Part shown: one piece after another, positions 8,342 through 16,448 of the stretch | Numbering within the stretch: the stretch's first letter is position 1 | Layout of the letters: each line of letters begins with the position of its first letter | Assembly (NCBI GenBank): GCA_002353825.1 | Contig: DEKJ01000057.1 | Coordinates: 151,010-215,009 of the forward strand | Direction of reading: 5' to 3' | Source: Prevotella sp. UBA2725 | GTDB lineage: Bacteria; Bacteroidota; Bacteroidia; Bacteroidales; Bacteroidaceae | DNA: 64,000 nt | Translations under genes and position numbers: made by a program | Notes under the pieces: model-generated | The model's input: the letters and a program-made list of their open reading frames with translations, nothing else | Told to the model about the DNA's origin: nothing | Databases searched by the model: none

Positions 8342-8893
8342 TTACTCTGCTGCGGGAGCCTGCTCTTCAGCCTTAGCCTCCTCTGCGGGAGCCTCTGCCT
8401 TAGGAGCTTCCTCAGCCTTAGGAGCCTCTTCAGCTGCCTTCGGCTCGGGCTGGTTCTCAGCAACAACCTTCACAGGAACCTTTACCTCAACGTCCTTGTG
8501 GAAGTGTACAGTAGCCTCGAACTCACCGACCTTACGAGCCTCACGCATGGTGATGATCTTACGGTCGATCTCGATACCCTGCTTAGCGAGCTCCTCAGCC
8601 ACCTTAGCGGGACCGACAGAGCCATACAGATGACCTGTAGCAGCAACCTTGGCAGCCACTGTGACAACGACATCCTTGAGCTGCTCAGCACGCTTTTCAG
8701 CGTCAGCCTTCAGAGCTGCGAGCTTGGTAGCCTGCTGCTTCATGTTCTCAGCGAGGATCTTCTTAGCGCTCTCAGAAGCGATAACGCCCTTGCCTGTAGG
8801 GATGAGATAGTTACGGCCATAGCCGCTCTTAACGTTCACAATCTCGTTCTTGTAACCAAGACCGATGATATCTTCTTTCAGAATGATTTCCAT
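8342..8893 (-). CDS. rplI: Large ribosomal subunit protein bL9, with acidic tail
   Basis: 183 residues. The N-terminal domain MEIILKEDIIGLGYKNEIVNV and GYGRNYLIPTGKG are diagnostic of bL9. After the usual C-terminal domain (to about 149) there is a low-complexity Ala/Glu/Pro/Lys tail made of EEAPKAE-type repeats, a common Bacteroidota extension. It binds 23S rRNA at the base of the L1 stalk. Third gene of the rpsF-rpsR-rplI operon, 18 bp after rpsR. Confidence 0.95.
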   Translation of the reverse strand: MEIILKEDIIGLGYKNEIVNVKSGYGRNYLIPTGKGVIASESAKKILAENMKQQATKLAALKADAEKRAEQLKDVVVTVAAKVAATGHLYGSVGPAKVAEELAKQGIEIDRKIITMREARKVGEFEATVHFHKDVEVKVPVKVVAENQPEPKAAEEAPKAEEAPKAEAPAEEAKAEEQAPAAE

Positions 8894-8911
8894 ATCTTAG
8901 CCTCCTCCTTA

Positions 8912-9199
8912 TTATTTCAACAAATCGGTTACGAATGGAAGCAGGGCAATCTGACGGGCACGCTTCACAGCCTGTGCCACGCGACGCTGATACTTCAGAG
9001 AAGTGCCGGTGATACGGCGGGGAAGAATCTTACCCTGCTCGTTGAGGAACTTCTTGAGGAACTCAGGATCCTTGTAATCGATGTACTTGATACCGCTCTT
9101 CTTGAAACGGCAATACTTCTTCTTTCTTGTGTCAATAGAAGGAGCGGTGAGATAACGAATCTCACTGTTGTTTGCACGTGTGTTGTTCTGCTCAGCCAT
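8912..9199 (-). CDS. rpsR: Small ribosomal subunit protein bS18
   Basis: 95 residues. The [14 protein letters not shown] and [19 protein letters not shown] segments are the bS18 signature, ending in the basic helix [13 protein letters not shown]. It pairs with bS6 on the 30S platform. In Bacteroidota bS18, bS6 and bS21 are reported to help sequester the anti-Shine-Dalgarno end of 16S rRNA, which fits the lack of SD sites here. It starts 2 bp after rpsF. Confidence 0.97.
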   Translation of the reverse strand: MAEQNNTRANNSEIRYLTAPSIDTRKKKYCRFKKSGIKYIDYKDPEFLKKFLNEQGKILPRRITGTSLKYQRRVAQAVKRARQIALLPFVTDLLK

Positions 9200-9201
9200 G
9201 A

Positions 9202-9546
9202 TTATGCCTCCAATTTTTTACCCAGTTTAGCGCGACGCTTCTCTGCATAAGCAGCAGCATACTTGTCGAGCTTCACGGTCATGAAACGGATTACTTTCTC
9301 GTCGCGGCGGAAGCCGGTCTCGAGTGTGTTGATTACTGACGGCTCTGCCTTGAACTCGAGCAGGCAATAGAAGCCTGTCGATTTCTTCTCAATGGCGTAA
9401 GCCATCTTCTTAAGTCCCCAGGCCTCTTCATTCAGAATCTCAGCACCATTATCGGTGAGCAGTTTCTTGAACTTAGCGGCCGTTTCCTTCATCTGTTCAT
9501 CAGACAAAACGGGAGTCAAAATGAAAACGGTCTCGTATTGATTCAT
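9202..9546 (-). CDS. rpsF: Small ribosomal subunit protein bS6
   Basis: 114 residues from the ATG at 9546 ([18 protein letters not shown]), the standard bS6 start. The frame is open further upstream, but that segment contains the promoter. [20 protein letters not shown] and [15 protein letters not shown] are conserved bS6 segments. First gene of the ribosomal operon. Confidence 0.96.
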   Translation of the reverse strand: MNQYETVFILTPVLSDEQMKETAAKFKKLLTDNGAEILNEEAWGLKKMAYAIEKKSTGFYCLLEFKAEPSVINTLETGFRRDEKVIRFMTVKLDKYAAAYAEKRRAKLGKKLEA

Positions 9547-9591
9547 ACTACTTTGAAATGAATAATTTGTTGTTTTGCAAAAATGCGGCTG

Positions 9592-9599
9592 CAAAGGTA
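9592..9599 (-). promoter_or_regulatory. -7 promoter element for rpsF-rpsR-rplI
   Basis: TACCTTTG on the minus strand, about 45 bp before the bS6 start codon. Confidence 0.6.
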
Positions 9600-9685
9600 C
9601 GCTTTTTTATCTGAATATCAATGCCATACCACTTCTTACTTCTATTATTTAACAAATATTATTATCAATCCCCCACTTTTCTTTG

Positions 9686-9693
9686 TACTTTTG
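9686..9693 (+). promoter_or_regulatory. -7 promoter element for the small membrane protein gene
   Basis: TACTTTTG, 21 bp before the ATG at 9715. Confidence 0.55.
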
Positions 9694-9714
9694 CACCGCA
9701 AACAAGAAATTACC

Positions 9715-9948
9715 ATGCATAAATCATTTACTTTCCTTGTAAAAGTATTCACGACGATACAGAGGGTCACAAAGAAGGCTTCTAAGCATGTCGGCTTGCC
9801 GTTTGTCTACGGCGGCGTGCTGCTCTTGGCAATATTCTATTTCACGGGCCTGACAAACTACAACTGGCTCACGCTTCTCCCCGTTCTCTGCATCTTAGCA
9901 GGTATCGTGGGATACGTAAAAAGTGAGAAGCGTAAAAGTGCATATTGA
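9715..9948 (+). CDS. Small two-helix membrane protein, function unknown
   Basis: 77 residues from the ATG at 9715. The frame is open upstream to 9583, but the promoter element at 9686-9693 lies inside that part, so the later start is chosen. A basic amphipathic N-terminus (KVFTTIQRVTKKASKHVG) is followed by two membrane spans, FVYGGVLLLAIFYFTGL and LTLLPVLCILAGIVGYV, and a charged tail KSEKRKSAY. No family was recognised. A 22-bp tandem array begins at its stop codon. Confidence 0.65.
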   Translation: MHKSFTFLVKVFTTIQRVTKKASKHVGLPFVYGGVLLLAIFYFTGLTNYNWLTLLPVLCILAGIVGYVKSEKRKSAY

Positions 9949-10063
9949 TTATTTGACGTTCGACAAACAATTATTTGACGTTCGACAAACAATCTGCTGA
10001 CGTTCGACAAACAATTGGCTGACGTTCGACAAACAATTGGCTGACGTTCGGCGGCAAATGAAA
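9948..10063. repeat. 22-bp-period tandem repeat array, five copies
   Basis: Units beginning TGACGTTCGACAAACAAT start at 9954, 9976, 9998, 10020 and 10042, an exact 22-bp step. The last unit diverges after TGACGTTCG. The array starts at the stop codon of the upstream gene. There is no dyad symmetry and no spacer variation, so it is not a CRISPR. Confidence 0.9.
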
Positions 10064-10068
10064 CAGAA

Positions 10069-10134
10069 CCTATTAGGCCCTGCGATTCTTCCTATTAAGG
10101 CCTGCGATTCTTCTTATTAGTCCATTCGATTCTT
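10069..10134. repeat. Second 22-bp-period array, three copies, including the end of nspC
   Basis: Units starting at 10069, 10091 and 10113 share CCTATTAGGCCCTGCGATTC or close variants. The third unit (CTTATTAGTCCATTCGATTC) contains the nspC stop codon and its last codons, so the other two look like outward copies of that gene end. Confidence 0.85.
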
Positions 10135-11274
10135 ATAGTCTTCGTACGTGTATTCTCGCAGAAGCTCAAGATCACCATCTTCTTTAGCCAACATGATAGA
10201 AGGGTGAGAGATGCCATTGAACATGTTGGTCTTCACTGTCGTATAATGGAGCATATCCTCAAAGATGACGTTCTCTCCTACCTGAAGCTCATGATCAAAC
10301 TGCCAGTAACCCATAAAATCGCCACTGAGGCATGAGTCGCCACCTAAGCGATAGACATGTTCTCCCTCATTCTTATCCAGTGTTTTGGCAAAGCGCACGG
10401 CTGGCTTGTAAGGCATCTCCAAGCAGTCAGGCATATGGCAAGTGAAGCTCACATTAAGAATAGCCGTGCGGATGCCTTTATCCTCTACAACGTCTACAAC
10501 TTGACTCACCAAAGGCCCAGTTTGCCAACCAAATGCACTACCGGGTTCAAGTATCACTTTAAGCCATGGATAACGCTTGTGAAAACCTTTAAGCGTCTCA
10601 ATGAGCAAATCGACATTATAACCTTTTCGCGTCATAAGATGTCCGCCACCGAAGTTGATCCACTTCAGTTGCTTGAACCATCCTGAGAACTTGTCCTCAA
10701 TATGACTGAGTGAGCGCACAAAAGTCTCCGCACTGCTTTCACAGTGACAATGACAATGGAAGCCATCAATATAATCGGGCAACTGTGCGGGGAGCTTATC
10801 AGCACTGATTCCGAAGCGTGTGCCCGGAGCGCATGGATTGTATATTTCTGTCTCCACCTCACTGTATTCAGGGTTCACGCGAAGGCCGAGACTGATAGAC
10901 GGATTGACGGCTTTCGTACGCTCTGCAAAACGCTCCATCTGGGTCAAGGAGTTGAACGACAGATGCGAGGAGCAACGAGCGATATCGTCAATCTCATAAT
11001 CGGTGTAAGCCGGAGAGAACGTGTGCGTCGGGCTTCCGAACTCTTCTCTGCCTAATCGGGCCTCATAGAGTGAGGAGGCTGTTGTAGCTGAGATATACTC
11101 ACGGAAGATGGGGAAAGTCTTCCAAAGCGCATAAGCCTTGAAAGCAAGGATGATCTCAACATCGGCAGCCTTAGCCACACTGGATATCAACTCAAGATTC
11201 TTACGAAGACGGGCTTCCTCAAGAACGTAGGCAGGGCGTGAAAGACCCTCAAAAGTGGTGAGATTAATATGCAT
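10117..11274 (-). CDS. nspC: Carboxynorspermidine decarboxylase
   Basis: 385 residues, a fold-type III PLP decarboxylase. The N-terminal YVLEEARLRKNLELI and ILAFKAYALW place the PLP lysine at residue 46. NFGGGHLMTRKGYN, LEPGSAFGWQTGPLV and GDSCLSGDFMGYW match NspC, which makes norspermidine or spermidine in the carboxy-polyamine route used by Bacteroidota. The partner carboxynorspermidine dehydrogenase is not in the window. Its 3' end lies in a tandem duplication. Confidence 0.93.
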   Translation of the reverse strand: MHINLTTFEGLSRPAYVLEEARLRKNLELISSVAKAADVEIILAFKAYALWKTFPIFREYISATTASSLYEARLGREEFGSPTHTFSPAYTDYEIDDIARCSSHLSFNSLTQMERFAERTKAVNPSISLGLRVNPEYSEVETEIYNPCAPGTRFGISADKLPAQLPDYIDGFHCHCHCESSAETFVRSLSHIEDKFSGWFKQLKWINFGGGHLMTRKGYNVDLLIETLKGFHKRYPWLKVILEPGSAFGWQTGPLVSQVVDVVEDKGIRTAILNVSFTCHMPDCLEMPYKPAVRFAKTLDKNEGEHVYRLGGDSCLSGDFMGYWQFDHELQVGENVIFEDMLHYTTVKTNMFNGISHPSIMLAKEDGDLELLREYTYEDYKNRMD

Positions 11275-11290
11275 AAATCAATATTTTGTG

Positions 11291-11298
11291 CAAAGTTA
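11291..11298 (-). promoter_or_regulatory. -7 promoter element for nspC
   Basis: TAACTTTG on the minus strand, only about 17 bp before the nspC ATG. It is divergent from the prs promoter. Confidence 0.55.
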
Positions 11299-11341
11299 GT
11301 TTTTATTTTCCGATTTTATTGCTAATGTGGAAGAAAATTAA

Positions 11342-11349
11342 TACTTTTG
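11342..11349 (+). promoter_or_regulatory. -7 promoter element for prs
   Basis: TACTTTTG, about 26 bp before the prs ATG at 11376. It argues against the in-frame upstream start at 11286. Confidence 0.6.
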
Positions 11350-11375
11350 CAACACACTTCTATTATAACGTAAAA

Positions 11376-12317
11376 ATGAGTGCAGATAAAAACTCTTTCT
11401 TAGTGTTCTCCGGCACTAACACTCGCTATTTAGCAGAAAAGATCTGTCAGGAGCTGGGTTGCCCGTTGGGTAACCTTGTCGTAACCAAATTCTCGGACGG
11501 CGAGTTTGCTGTCTCCTATGAGGAGTCTATTCGCGGAAAAGATGTGTTCCTTGTGCAGAGCACCTTCCCCAACTCAGACAACCTCATGGAGCTGTTGCTG
11601 ATGATTGATGCAGCTAAGCGTGCATCAGCAAGCCACATTATTGCTGTCATCCCCTACTTCGGCTGGGCACGTCAGGACCGCAAGGACAAGCCCCGTGTGA
11701 GCATCGGCGCTAAGCTCGTAGCAGACATGCTGTCAGCTGCAGGCATCGACCGTCTGATCACGATGGATCTCCACGCAGATCAGATTCAGGGTTTCTTCAA
11801 TGTTCCTGTGGATCACCTCTATGCCAGCAACATCCTGTTGCCCTACGTACAGAGCCTCCATCTTGACGACCTCGTCATCGCATCTCCGGATGTAGGCGGT
11901 TCAAAGCGCGCCAACACTTACGCTAAGTATCTTGGTTGCCCGCTGGTGCTCTGCAACAAGACTCGCGCTCGTGCCAATGTTGTTGAGAGCATGCAGATTA
12001 TCGGTGATGTGAAGGGTAAGAATGTGGTTATCGTAGATGATATGGTAGATACAGCTGGTACTATCACGAAGGCTGCTAACATCATGATTGAAGGCGGTGC
12101 TAAGAGTGTTCGTGCTTGTGCTTCTCACTGCGTGATGAGTGGTCCTGCATCTGAGCGTGTCCAGAACTCTGCTTTGGAAGAGATCGTCTTTACCGACTCC
12201 ATCCCTTACACACAGCGTTGCTCTAAGGTAAAGCAGCTCAGCGTTGCTGCTCTCTTCGCAGAAACTATCCGCCGCGTAGAAAGCCACGAGAGCATCAGCT
12301 CACAGTATCTGGTATAA
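11376..12317 (+). CDS. prs: Ribose-phosphate pyrophosphokinase
   Basis: 313 residues from the ATG at 11376, the usual PRPP synthetase length. The ATP loop region (SFADG-like KFSDGEF), the flexible-loop PYFGWARQDRKDKPR, and the PRPP-binding motif VVIVDDMVDTAGT are all present. It makes PRPP from ribose-5-phosphate and ATP for purine, pyrimidine, His and Trp synthesis. The last 26 bp of the gene, with its stop, are duplicated immediately downstream. Confidence 0.95.
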   Translation: MSADKNSFLVFSGTNTRYLAEKICQELGCPLGNLVVTKFSDGEFAVSYEESIRGKDVFLVQSTFPNSDNLMELLLMIDAAKRASASHIIAVIPYFGWARQDRKDKPRVSIGAKLVADMLSAAGIDRLITMDLHADQIQGFFNVPVDHLYASNILLPYVQSLHLDDLVIASPDVGGSKRANTYAKYLGCPLVLCNKTRARANVVESMQIIGDVKGKNVVIVDDMVDTAGTITKAANIMIEGGAKSVRACASHCVMSGPASERVQNSALEEIVFTDSIPYTQRCSKVKQLSVAALFAETIRRVESHESISSQYLV

Positions 12318-12342
12318 GCATCAGCATACAGTATCTGGTATA
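12291..12342. repeat. 26-bp tandem duplication spanning the prs stop codon
   Basis: AGCATCAGCTCACAGTATCT at 12291 recurs with one or two changes at 12317. The first copy encodes the end of PRPP synthetase and its stop codon. Confidence 0.85.
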
Positions 12343-12362
12343 CACATTGTTATATATATAGC

Positions 12363-12391
12363 GAAAGGGCGGCCCATGTGGTCGCCCTTTC
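12363..12391. terminator. Terminator hairpin after prs
   Basis: GAAAGGGCG and CGCCCTTTC form a perfect 9-bp stem. It is one of several GC-rich intergenic hairpins in this window. Confidence 0.65.
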
Positions 12392-12400
12392 TTGTAGTTC

Positions 12401-12454
12401 TGTGTGCCGCCGTTTACGGCGGCAGTCTTGTGTGTCGCCGCCCTCGGCGGCAAC
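12401..12454. repeat. Two short GC palindromes, also found near 27843
   Basis: TGCCGCCGTTTACGGCGGCA at 12405-12424 and a GCCGCC-CTC-GGCGGC version at about 12437-12451. A relative GTCGCCGTTTACGGCGAC, preceded by the same TAGTTCTGT, lies at 27843-27860. They are dispersed hairpins and may add to termination. Confidence 0.6.
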
Positions 12455-12457
12455 CTC

Positions 12458-13000
12458 CTATCCTTCCAGCCTCTCCTTTATCTTCTTCACCGCAATATGA
12501 TAGCTTGCTTTGAGCGCTCCCTCTGAGGTGCCGAGGATTTTGCTCATCTCCGAGTATTTCATCTCATCATAATAGCGCATCGTGAAGACTGCACGCTGCA
12601 CATCCGGCAGACCAGCTATCGCGGCCTGGAGACGGGCCTGAGCCTCGTCACCATCGAAATAGTCATCAGCCATCAACTGACGCACAACGTTGCCAGCCTC
12701 GGGAGAATCAAGAGCCGTAGCGTTTCTTGAACGTCTCAAGAAGTCGATAGCCTCATTGACAGCAATACGATAGAGCCATGTGGAGAACTTTGCCTTACCC
12801 TCATACCGATCAAGGTTAACCCATGCTTTGAAAAACGTCTCCTGTAACACATCATCTGCGTCGTCATGACTCAGAACGATGTGCCTTATCTTCCAGTAGA
12901 GTGGCTCACTGTACTTAGCCACCACACTGGAGAAAGCACGCTCACGCGTTGCAGGGTCTGCTAAGAGACTCAGCAGATGCTTGTCTTCCTTATTCTCCAC
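12458..13000 (-). CDS. ECF-type RNA polymerase sigma factor
   Basis: 180 residues. Sigma region 2 contains DADDVLQETFFKAWVNL and KFSTWLYRIAVNEAIDFLRR. Region 4 contains LPDVQRAVFTMRYYDEMKYSEMSKILGTSEGALKASYHIAVKKIK. These are typical of small extracytoplasmic-function sigma factors. It begins 18 bp after the L,D-transpeptidase gene, so they may be co-transcribed. No anti-sigma gene adjoins it, and the regulon cannot be deduced. The C-terminus is short, without a regulatory extension. Confidence 0.9.
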   Translation of the reverse strand: MENKEDKHLLSLLADPATRERAFSSVVAKYSEPLYWKIRHIVLSHDDADDVLQETFFKAWVNLDRYEGKAKFSTWLYRIAVNEAIDFLRRSRNATALDSPEAGNVVRQLMADDYFDGDEAQARLQAAIAGLPDVQRAVFTMRYYDEMKYSEMSKILGTSEGALKASYHIAVKKIKERLEG

Positions 13001-13018
13001 TACCTGAAGCTTGACTGG

Positions 13019-14605
13019 TTACAAATAGTTCTTAAGATAATCGTATATCACGCTGTCGTAGCCATAAAGGTCGTTATAAGTCCTCAACACTCCGTTCACA
13101 TCAGGATAAAGCGTAAAATACCAGATGAAGACTGGCACCTTAGGACCGACGTCAGCCTTCCCAATGAGCATATTACGCTTTAGCGTATCGGCTACAGCTT
13201 TCTGCTGGGGAGAGAGTTCATCTTTACTCTTGCCAAGCGGAGACACATCAGCATGAATAGAATACCATATCTTATCAATCGTCTTCTGATTGTCTTTTCC
13301 CAAGAGGAAGGAAGCCAACTGGAAGGGCTTCTCTACACGGATACATCCATGGCTCACATCGCGATCTGACTGACAGAAGACTCCTTTTGAAGAGGTGTCA
13401 TGCAGATAAATAGACAACCCGTTATTGAAACGGAAGATGAGTCGTCCCAACGCATTGCCTTCACCACCTTCTTGGATAGCCAGCTGACTACCATTGAGAA
13501 GTGCATCAGGGGAAGCTGCATAAGGAGGGATATTCCTGCCCGTAGCGCGGTCACGAATAAAATAATGCTTCGATGCGAAATACCCTCTGCTGCCTAAGCG
13601 ATGGATAATGCTCTTCTTGACAATGCTCCGTGGCATGATCCACTGTGGATTGACATCTATCCTGTAGATAGAGCCTTGAAGAAGCGGAGTCTTAGTCTTC
13701 ATAGCCCCACAGCCGATACGCATGCTCAAAGCTTCATCCTCACCCTTTGCCAAGAGATGGAGCGAGGGGAGGTTGACCAACACATATTTGTCATGATTCC
13801 AAGGATAATCTTTCATCCGCCAACGGCTTCTCTCAAGATTTACCAAAATACGCTGGCGGCCTATGAGTCGCGCGGAATCGGTGTGAAGAGAATTGACCAG
13901 CTGAGTATACAAAGGCGAATGTGGCTCACAAGAATCAAGGAAAGCTACCAAAGCACCCCGCCCTGCCTCATGCAGTGCATCTTCATAGAATCGTTTACTG
14001 GGTCTCGGACTATCCAGCGCATAAAGCTCACGATAAGACCGGGAAGAAGGGTCCTTTGGATCAGTGAGATCTAAACGATTGAACAAATTATTCGGAATGG
14101 AATAACCATAACGTTGCCCTGCTGCAAAACGGAACAAAGCCTTCGTAAGATTATACTCTAATCGTGCAAACACCTTGCTGGCTCGATGAGTCTTATCAAA
14201 ACGAAGTGCATGAATACACTCCAAGTCCTGTTTAATCTGAGGAGCCCGGAATCGCGAAGGATTAAAACCAATCTTTTCAACTTCGTTCAACCTCTCCAAC
14301 AACGTATCAGCATCTGCGATAACACCTTTGCGGCTCACCCAAATGAGAGGGCCACGCCTATCATAGTATTTCTTTGCATAGAAGTCGCTCAGCGTACTGT
14401 CACTATCATTAGCAACCATACGCCTCAATTCCTTCCTCACCTTACTTTCTGAGAGTCGGCAAGAAGGGAGAACAAGCGCATCATAATAAGACAAAGAGAG
14501 ATCAGCGTTGGGATTAGGCTTCCTCTCATTGCAAGACGTAAGAATAGCTACCGCACAAACGAATATTAATGTTAGCCTATGCGACAGCAATCTTTCTGAC
14601 AACAT
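13019..14605 (-). CDS. L,D-transpeptidase family lipoprotein (YcbB-like)
   Basis: 528 residues. The N-terminus ends in a lipobox (AILTSC, Cys about 24), so it is likely a periplasmic lipoprotein. The central region resembles the scaffold of YcbB/LdtD (LNEVEKIGFNPSRF, LEYNLTKALFRFAAGQRYG). The YkuD catalytic motif SHGCIR lies at 418-423 with nucleophile Cys421 and an upstream HDTSSKGVF histidine. It should form 3-3 peptidoglycan cross-links or attach substrates to the wall. The start overlaps the preceding gene by 29 bp. Confidence 0.87.
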   Translation of the reverse strand: MLSERLLSHRLTLIFVCAVAILTSCNERKPNPNADLSLSYYDALVLPSCRLSESKVRKELRRMVANDSDSTLSDFYAKKYYDRRGPLIWVSRKGVIADADTLLERLNEVEKIGFNPSRFRAPQIKQDLECIHALRFDKTHRASKVFARLEYNLTKALFRFAAGQRYGYSIPNNLFNRLDLTDPKDPSSRSYRELYALDSPRPSKRFYEDALHEAGRGALVAFLDSCEPHSPLYTQLVNSLHTDSARLIGRQRILVNLERSRWRMKDYPWNHDKYVLVNLPSLHLLAKGEDEALSMRIGCGAMKTKTPLLQGSIYRIDVNPQWIMPRSIVKKSIIHRLGSRGYFASKHYFIRDRATGRNIPPYAASPDALLNGSQLAIQEGGEGNALGRLIFRFNNGLSIYLHDTSSKGVFCQSDRDVSHGCIRVEKPFQLASFLLGKDNQKTIDKIWYSIHADVSPLGKSKDELSPQQKAVADTLKRNMLIGKADVGPKVPVFIWYFTLYPDVNGVLRTYNDLYGYDSVIYDYLKNYL

Positions 14606-14891
14606 TACCTACCTTTACTATATAGACTCCGTGCATGAGGTTCAAGTTCCAAGTTTTGTCGTCACTATCTATTTTCTGGCACATCACACGAGAGCCTGTG
14701 ATACTATAAACATTCAGTGTATAACCACTGGCGCCCGTCACTCTGAGTGTCGTACCGGAGAAATATATATTGATAGACGAAAAGGCATAGGCCTCCGCTA
14801 CCATAGGCGAGGAAACCGTCTCTGCACCCGCCATGCATGGCATCATAGCCAGCATAAAAGCGATTGAAAGTAAAAGTTTTCTCATAAGCAT
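14577..14891 (-). CDS. Small secreted protein resembling a lone T9SS C-terminal sorting domain
   Basis: 104 residues. A signal peptide (about 1-24, MRKLLLSIAFMLAMMPCMAGA) is followed by one beta-rich module containing YTLNVYSITGSRV and MHGVYIVKVGNVVRKIAV. That pattern matches the type-A C-terminal domain that directs cargo to the type IX secretion system, but here no cargo domain precedes it. A second ATG two codons in is an alternative start. It overlaps the L,D-transpeptidase gene by 29 bp. Function is unknown. Confidence 0.65.
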   Translation of the reverse strand: MLMRKLLLSIAFMLAMMPCMAGAETVSSPMVAEAYAFSSINIYFSGTTLRVTGASGYTLNVYSITGSRVMCQKIDSDDKTWNLNLMHGVYIVKVGNVVRKIAVA

Positions 14892-14926
14892 ATCTTTTTA
14901 TTGTATTACTCTTATTTATTATTGTC

Positions 14927-15736
14927 CTACTTGAGAGCTATTCGCAAATGTCCATTGTATGATACCATGACATCTACCTGATAGCTACCCATGCTGTCAC
15001 CCGGCTTAATGAGCGATGCCGTGTAGTGAATGCCTTGGCTGTCGCAGTGATCAAACGTAAGGTCACTGAGAATACTTGACCGCAAGAACTCAGCTGGCAC
15101 CCACTTGGAGAATTGACGTTTATTGAAATCACCTCCAAACAATCGGTCTGCACCATGGTAGACGTTGAAGTTGATGATATTGTCATAGTAGACATTGTCC
15201 ACCTCCACTCCATCATCGTTGTATGTTGGGCTACTCACTTTATACGTTGTCGGATTCACCTGAACGTAACAGTGATACCTCTCTCCACCATACATGATAA
15301 CCGTATCACGCTTGATCAACTGATTCTGGTTGATAGGCAACGGGTGTTTTGTGGAGAAGAATGTGGCATCATCAGGATCATCACTCAGGACACATCTCAC
15401 CTCATCTCCGTTCTGATTGCGGAAGACAAAAAGATGACGTGTCTGCTTGACAATGGGATATTTCGCCTCATTAGCACCATGAAGCACTAATGTGTCGTCG
15501 AAGATCTGGAAATATACAGGCTGGGAAGTTGAGTCAGGATAATAGATTGTATCGCCCTTAGCTTTGAAAGCGACATCCTGCTCATCCTCATCCACCCAAA
15601 TACCCTGAAGCATCTTCTTAGCGGCGAAATCTTCTTGCCTTGCTTCCTGAGCCTTCCCTCTTCCCTTCCGGCATGAGCCCATACTCAAGCCAAGAAGAAG
15701 GATTGCCATGATGAGAAACCATTTGGAATATCTCAT
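14927..15736 (-). CDS. Lipoprotein of unknown function (DUF4738-like)
   Basis: 269 residues with a lipoprotein signal (LLLGLSMGSC, Cys about 22). The body is beta-rich with many Asp, Tyr and aromatic residues, including QGIWVDEDEQDVAFKAKGD and YYPDSTSQPVYFQI. I associate this pattern with a Prevotella/Bacteroides lipoprotein family (DUF4738), with moderate certainty. It starts 9 bp after rmlC and probably belongs to the same transcript. Confidence 0.75.
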   Translation of the reverse strand: MRYSKWFLIMAILLLGLSMGSCRKGRGKAQEARQEDFAAKKMLQGIWVDEDEQDVAFKAKGDTIYYPDSTSQPVYFQIFDDTLVLHGANEAKYPIVKQTRHLFVFRNQNGDEVRCVLSDDPDDATFFSTKHPLPINQNQLIKRDTVIMYGGERYHCYVQVNPTTYKVSSPTYNDDGVEVDNVYYDNIINFNVYHGADRLFGGDFNKRQFSKWVPAEFLRSSILSDLTFDHCDSQGIHYTASLIKPGDSMGSYQVDVMVSYNGHLRIALK

Positions 15737-15745
15737 ACTAATTGA

Positions 15746-16297
15746 TTAATCAAACAAATCGGCTTCAGCAAAGCTCTTGCCTTTCAAATCTTTAGGACTT
15801 GTAAGTACGTCCTTCGGATCAATAGGCCATTTAATACCAACGGTCTCATCGTTCCATCGAATGCTTGCCTCATGCTGAGGAGCATAAATATTATCTACTT
15901 TGTAAGTAAAGATAGCTTCAGGACTCAGCACTAAGAAACCATGGGCAAAACCACGGGGGATAAACAACTGGCGTTTGTTGTCCTCAGAGAGCTCTACGGC
16001 TACATGCTTTCCAAACGTGGGTGAAGACTTACGAAGGTCTACTGCTACATCCAAGACCTTTCCTTTGATGACACGCACAAGCTTCGCCTGAGAATACTCT
16101 CCCTTCTGGTAATGCAGACCACGGAGAACGCCATAAGAAGATTTAGACTCGTTGTCCTGGATGAATTCCACGTGATGTCCGATATGAGCATCGAAATCGG
16201 CCTGTTTCCATACCTCAAAAAAGTATCCGCGTGCATCATCGAACACCTTCGGGGTAATCGTCCATACCCCTTTGATCTCAGTCTCTTCGTATTCCAT
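15746..16297 (-). CDS. rfbC: dTDP-4-dehydrorhamnose 3,5-epimerase
   Basis: 183 residues from the ATG at 16297, the usual RmlC length. The frame continues upstream, but that region contains the promoter. VFDDARGYFFEVWK, RGLHYQ (catalytic His) and QLFIPRGFAHGFLVL are RmlC hallmarks. It makes dTDP-4-keto-rhamnose for cell-surface polysaccharide. The other dTDP-rhamnose genes are not in the window, so it is isolated here. Confidence 0.95.
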   Translation of the reverse strand: MEYEETEIKGVWTITPKVFDDARGYFFEVWKQADFDAHIGHHVEFIQDNESKSSYGVLRGLHYQKGEYSQAKLVRVIKGKVLDVAVDLRKSSPTFGKHVAVELSEDNKRQLFIPRGFAHGFLVLSPEAIFTYKVDNIYAPQHEASIRWNDETVGIKWPIDPKDVLTSPKDLKGKSFAEADLFD

Positions 16298-16334
16298 TTT
16301 TAGATAAAATTTTCCAATTATCTTAGTTATGGCA

Positions 16335-16342
16335 CAAAGATA
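16335..16342 (-). promoter_or_regulatory. -7 promoter element for rfbC and downstream genes
   Basis: TATCTTTG on the minus strand, 38 bp before the rfbC start codon. Confidence 0.6.
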
Positions 16343-16435
16343 GCAAACAATTTTGTAACAACCAACTTTCAAGCCTAATATTTTCCTTTTTACTAAAAAT
16401 AGAAAGATTTTTTTGGATGTTTTGGGGCTTTTCTC

Positions 16436-16443
16436 TAATTTTG
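16436..16443 (+). promoter_or_regulatory. -7 promoter element for the SPOR protein, suggesting a leaderless transcript
   Basis: TAATTTTG ends only 5 bp before the best start codon (GTG at 16449), so the transcript would begin at or next to the start codon. Confidence 0.5.
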
Positions 16444-16448
16444 CATCA

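Noticed and set aside
8240..9250. 336-codon open frame opposite rplI and rpsR
   Set aside because: Leu/Ser-rich antisense shadow of two clear ribosomal protein genes.
9948..10134. CRISPR array
   Set aside because: Repeats are directly adjacent with no unique spacers, units are only 22 bp, and no cas gene is nearby.
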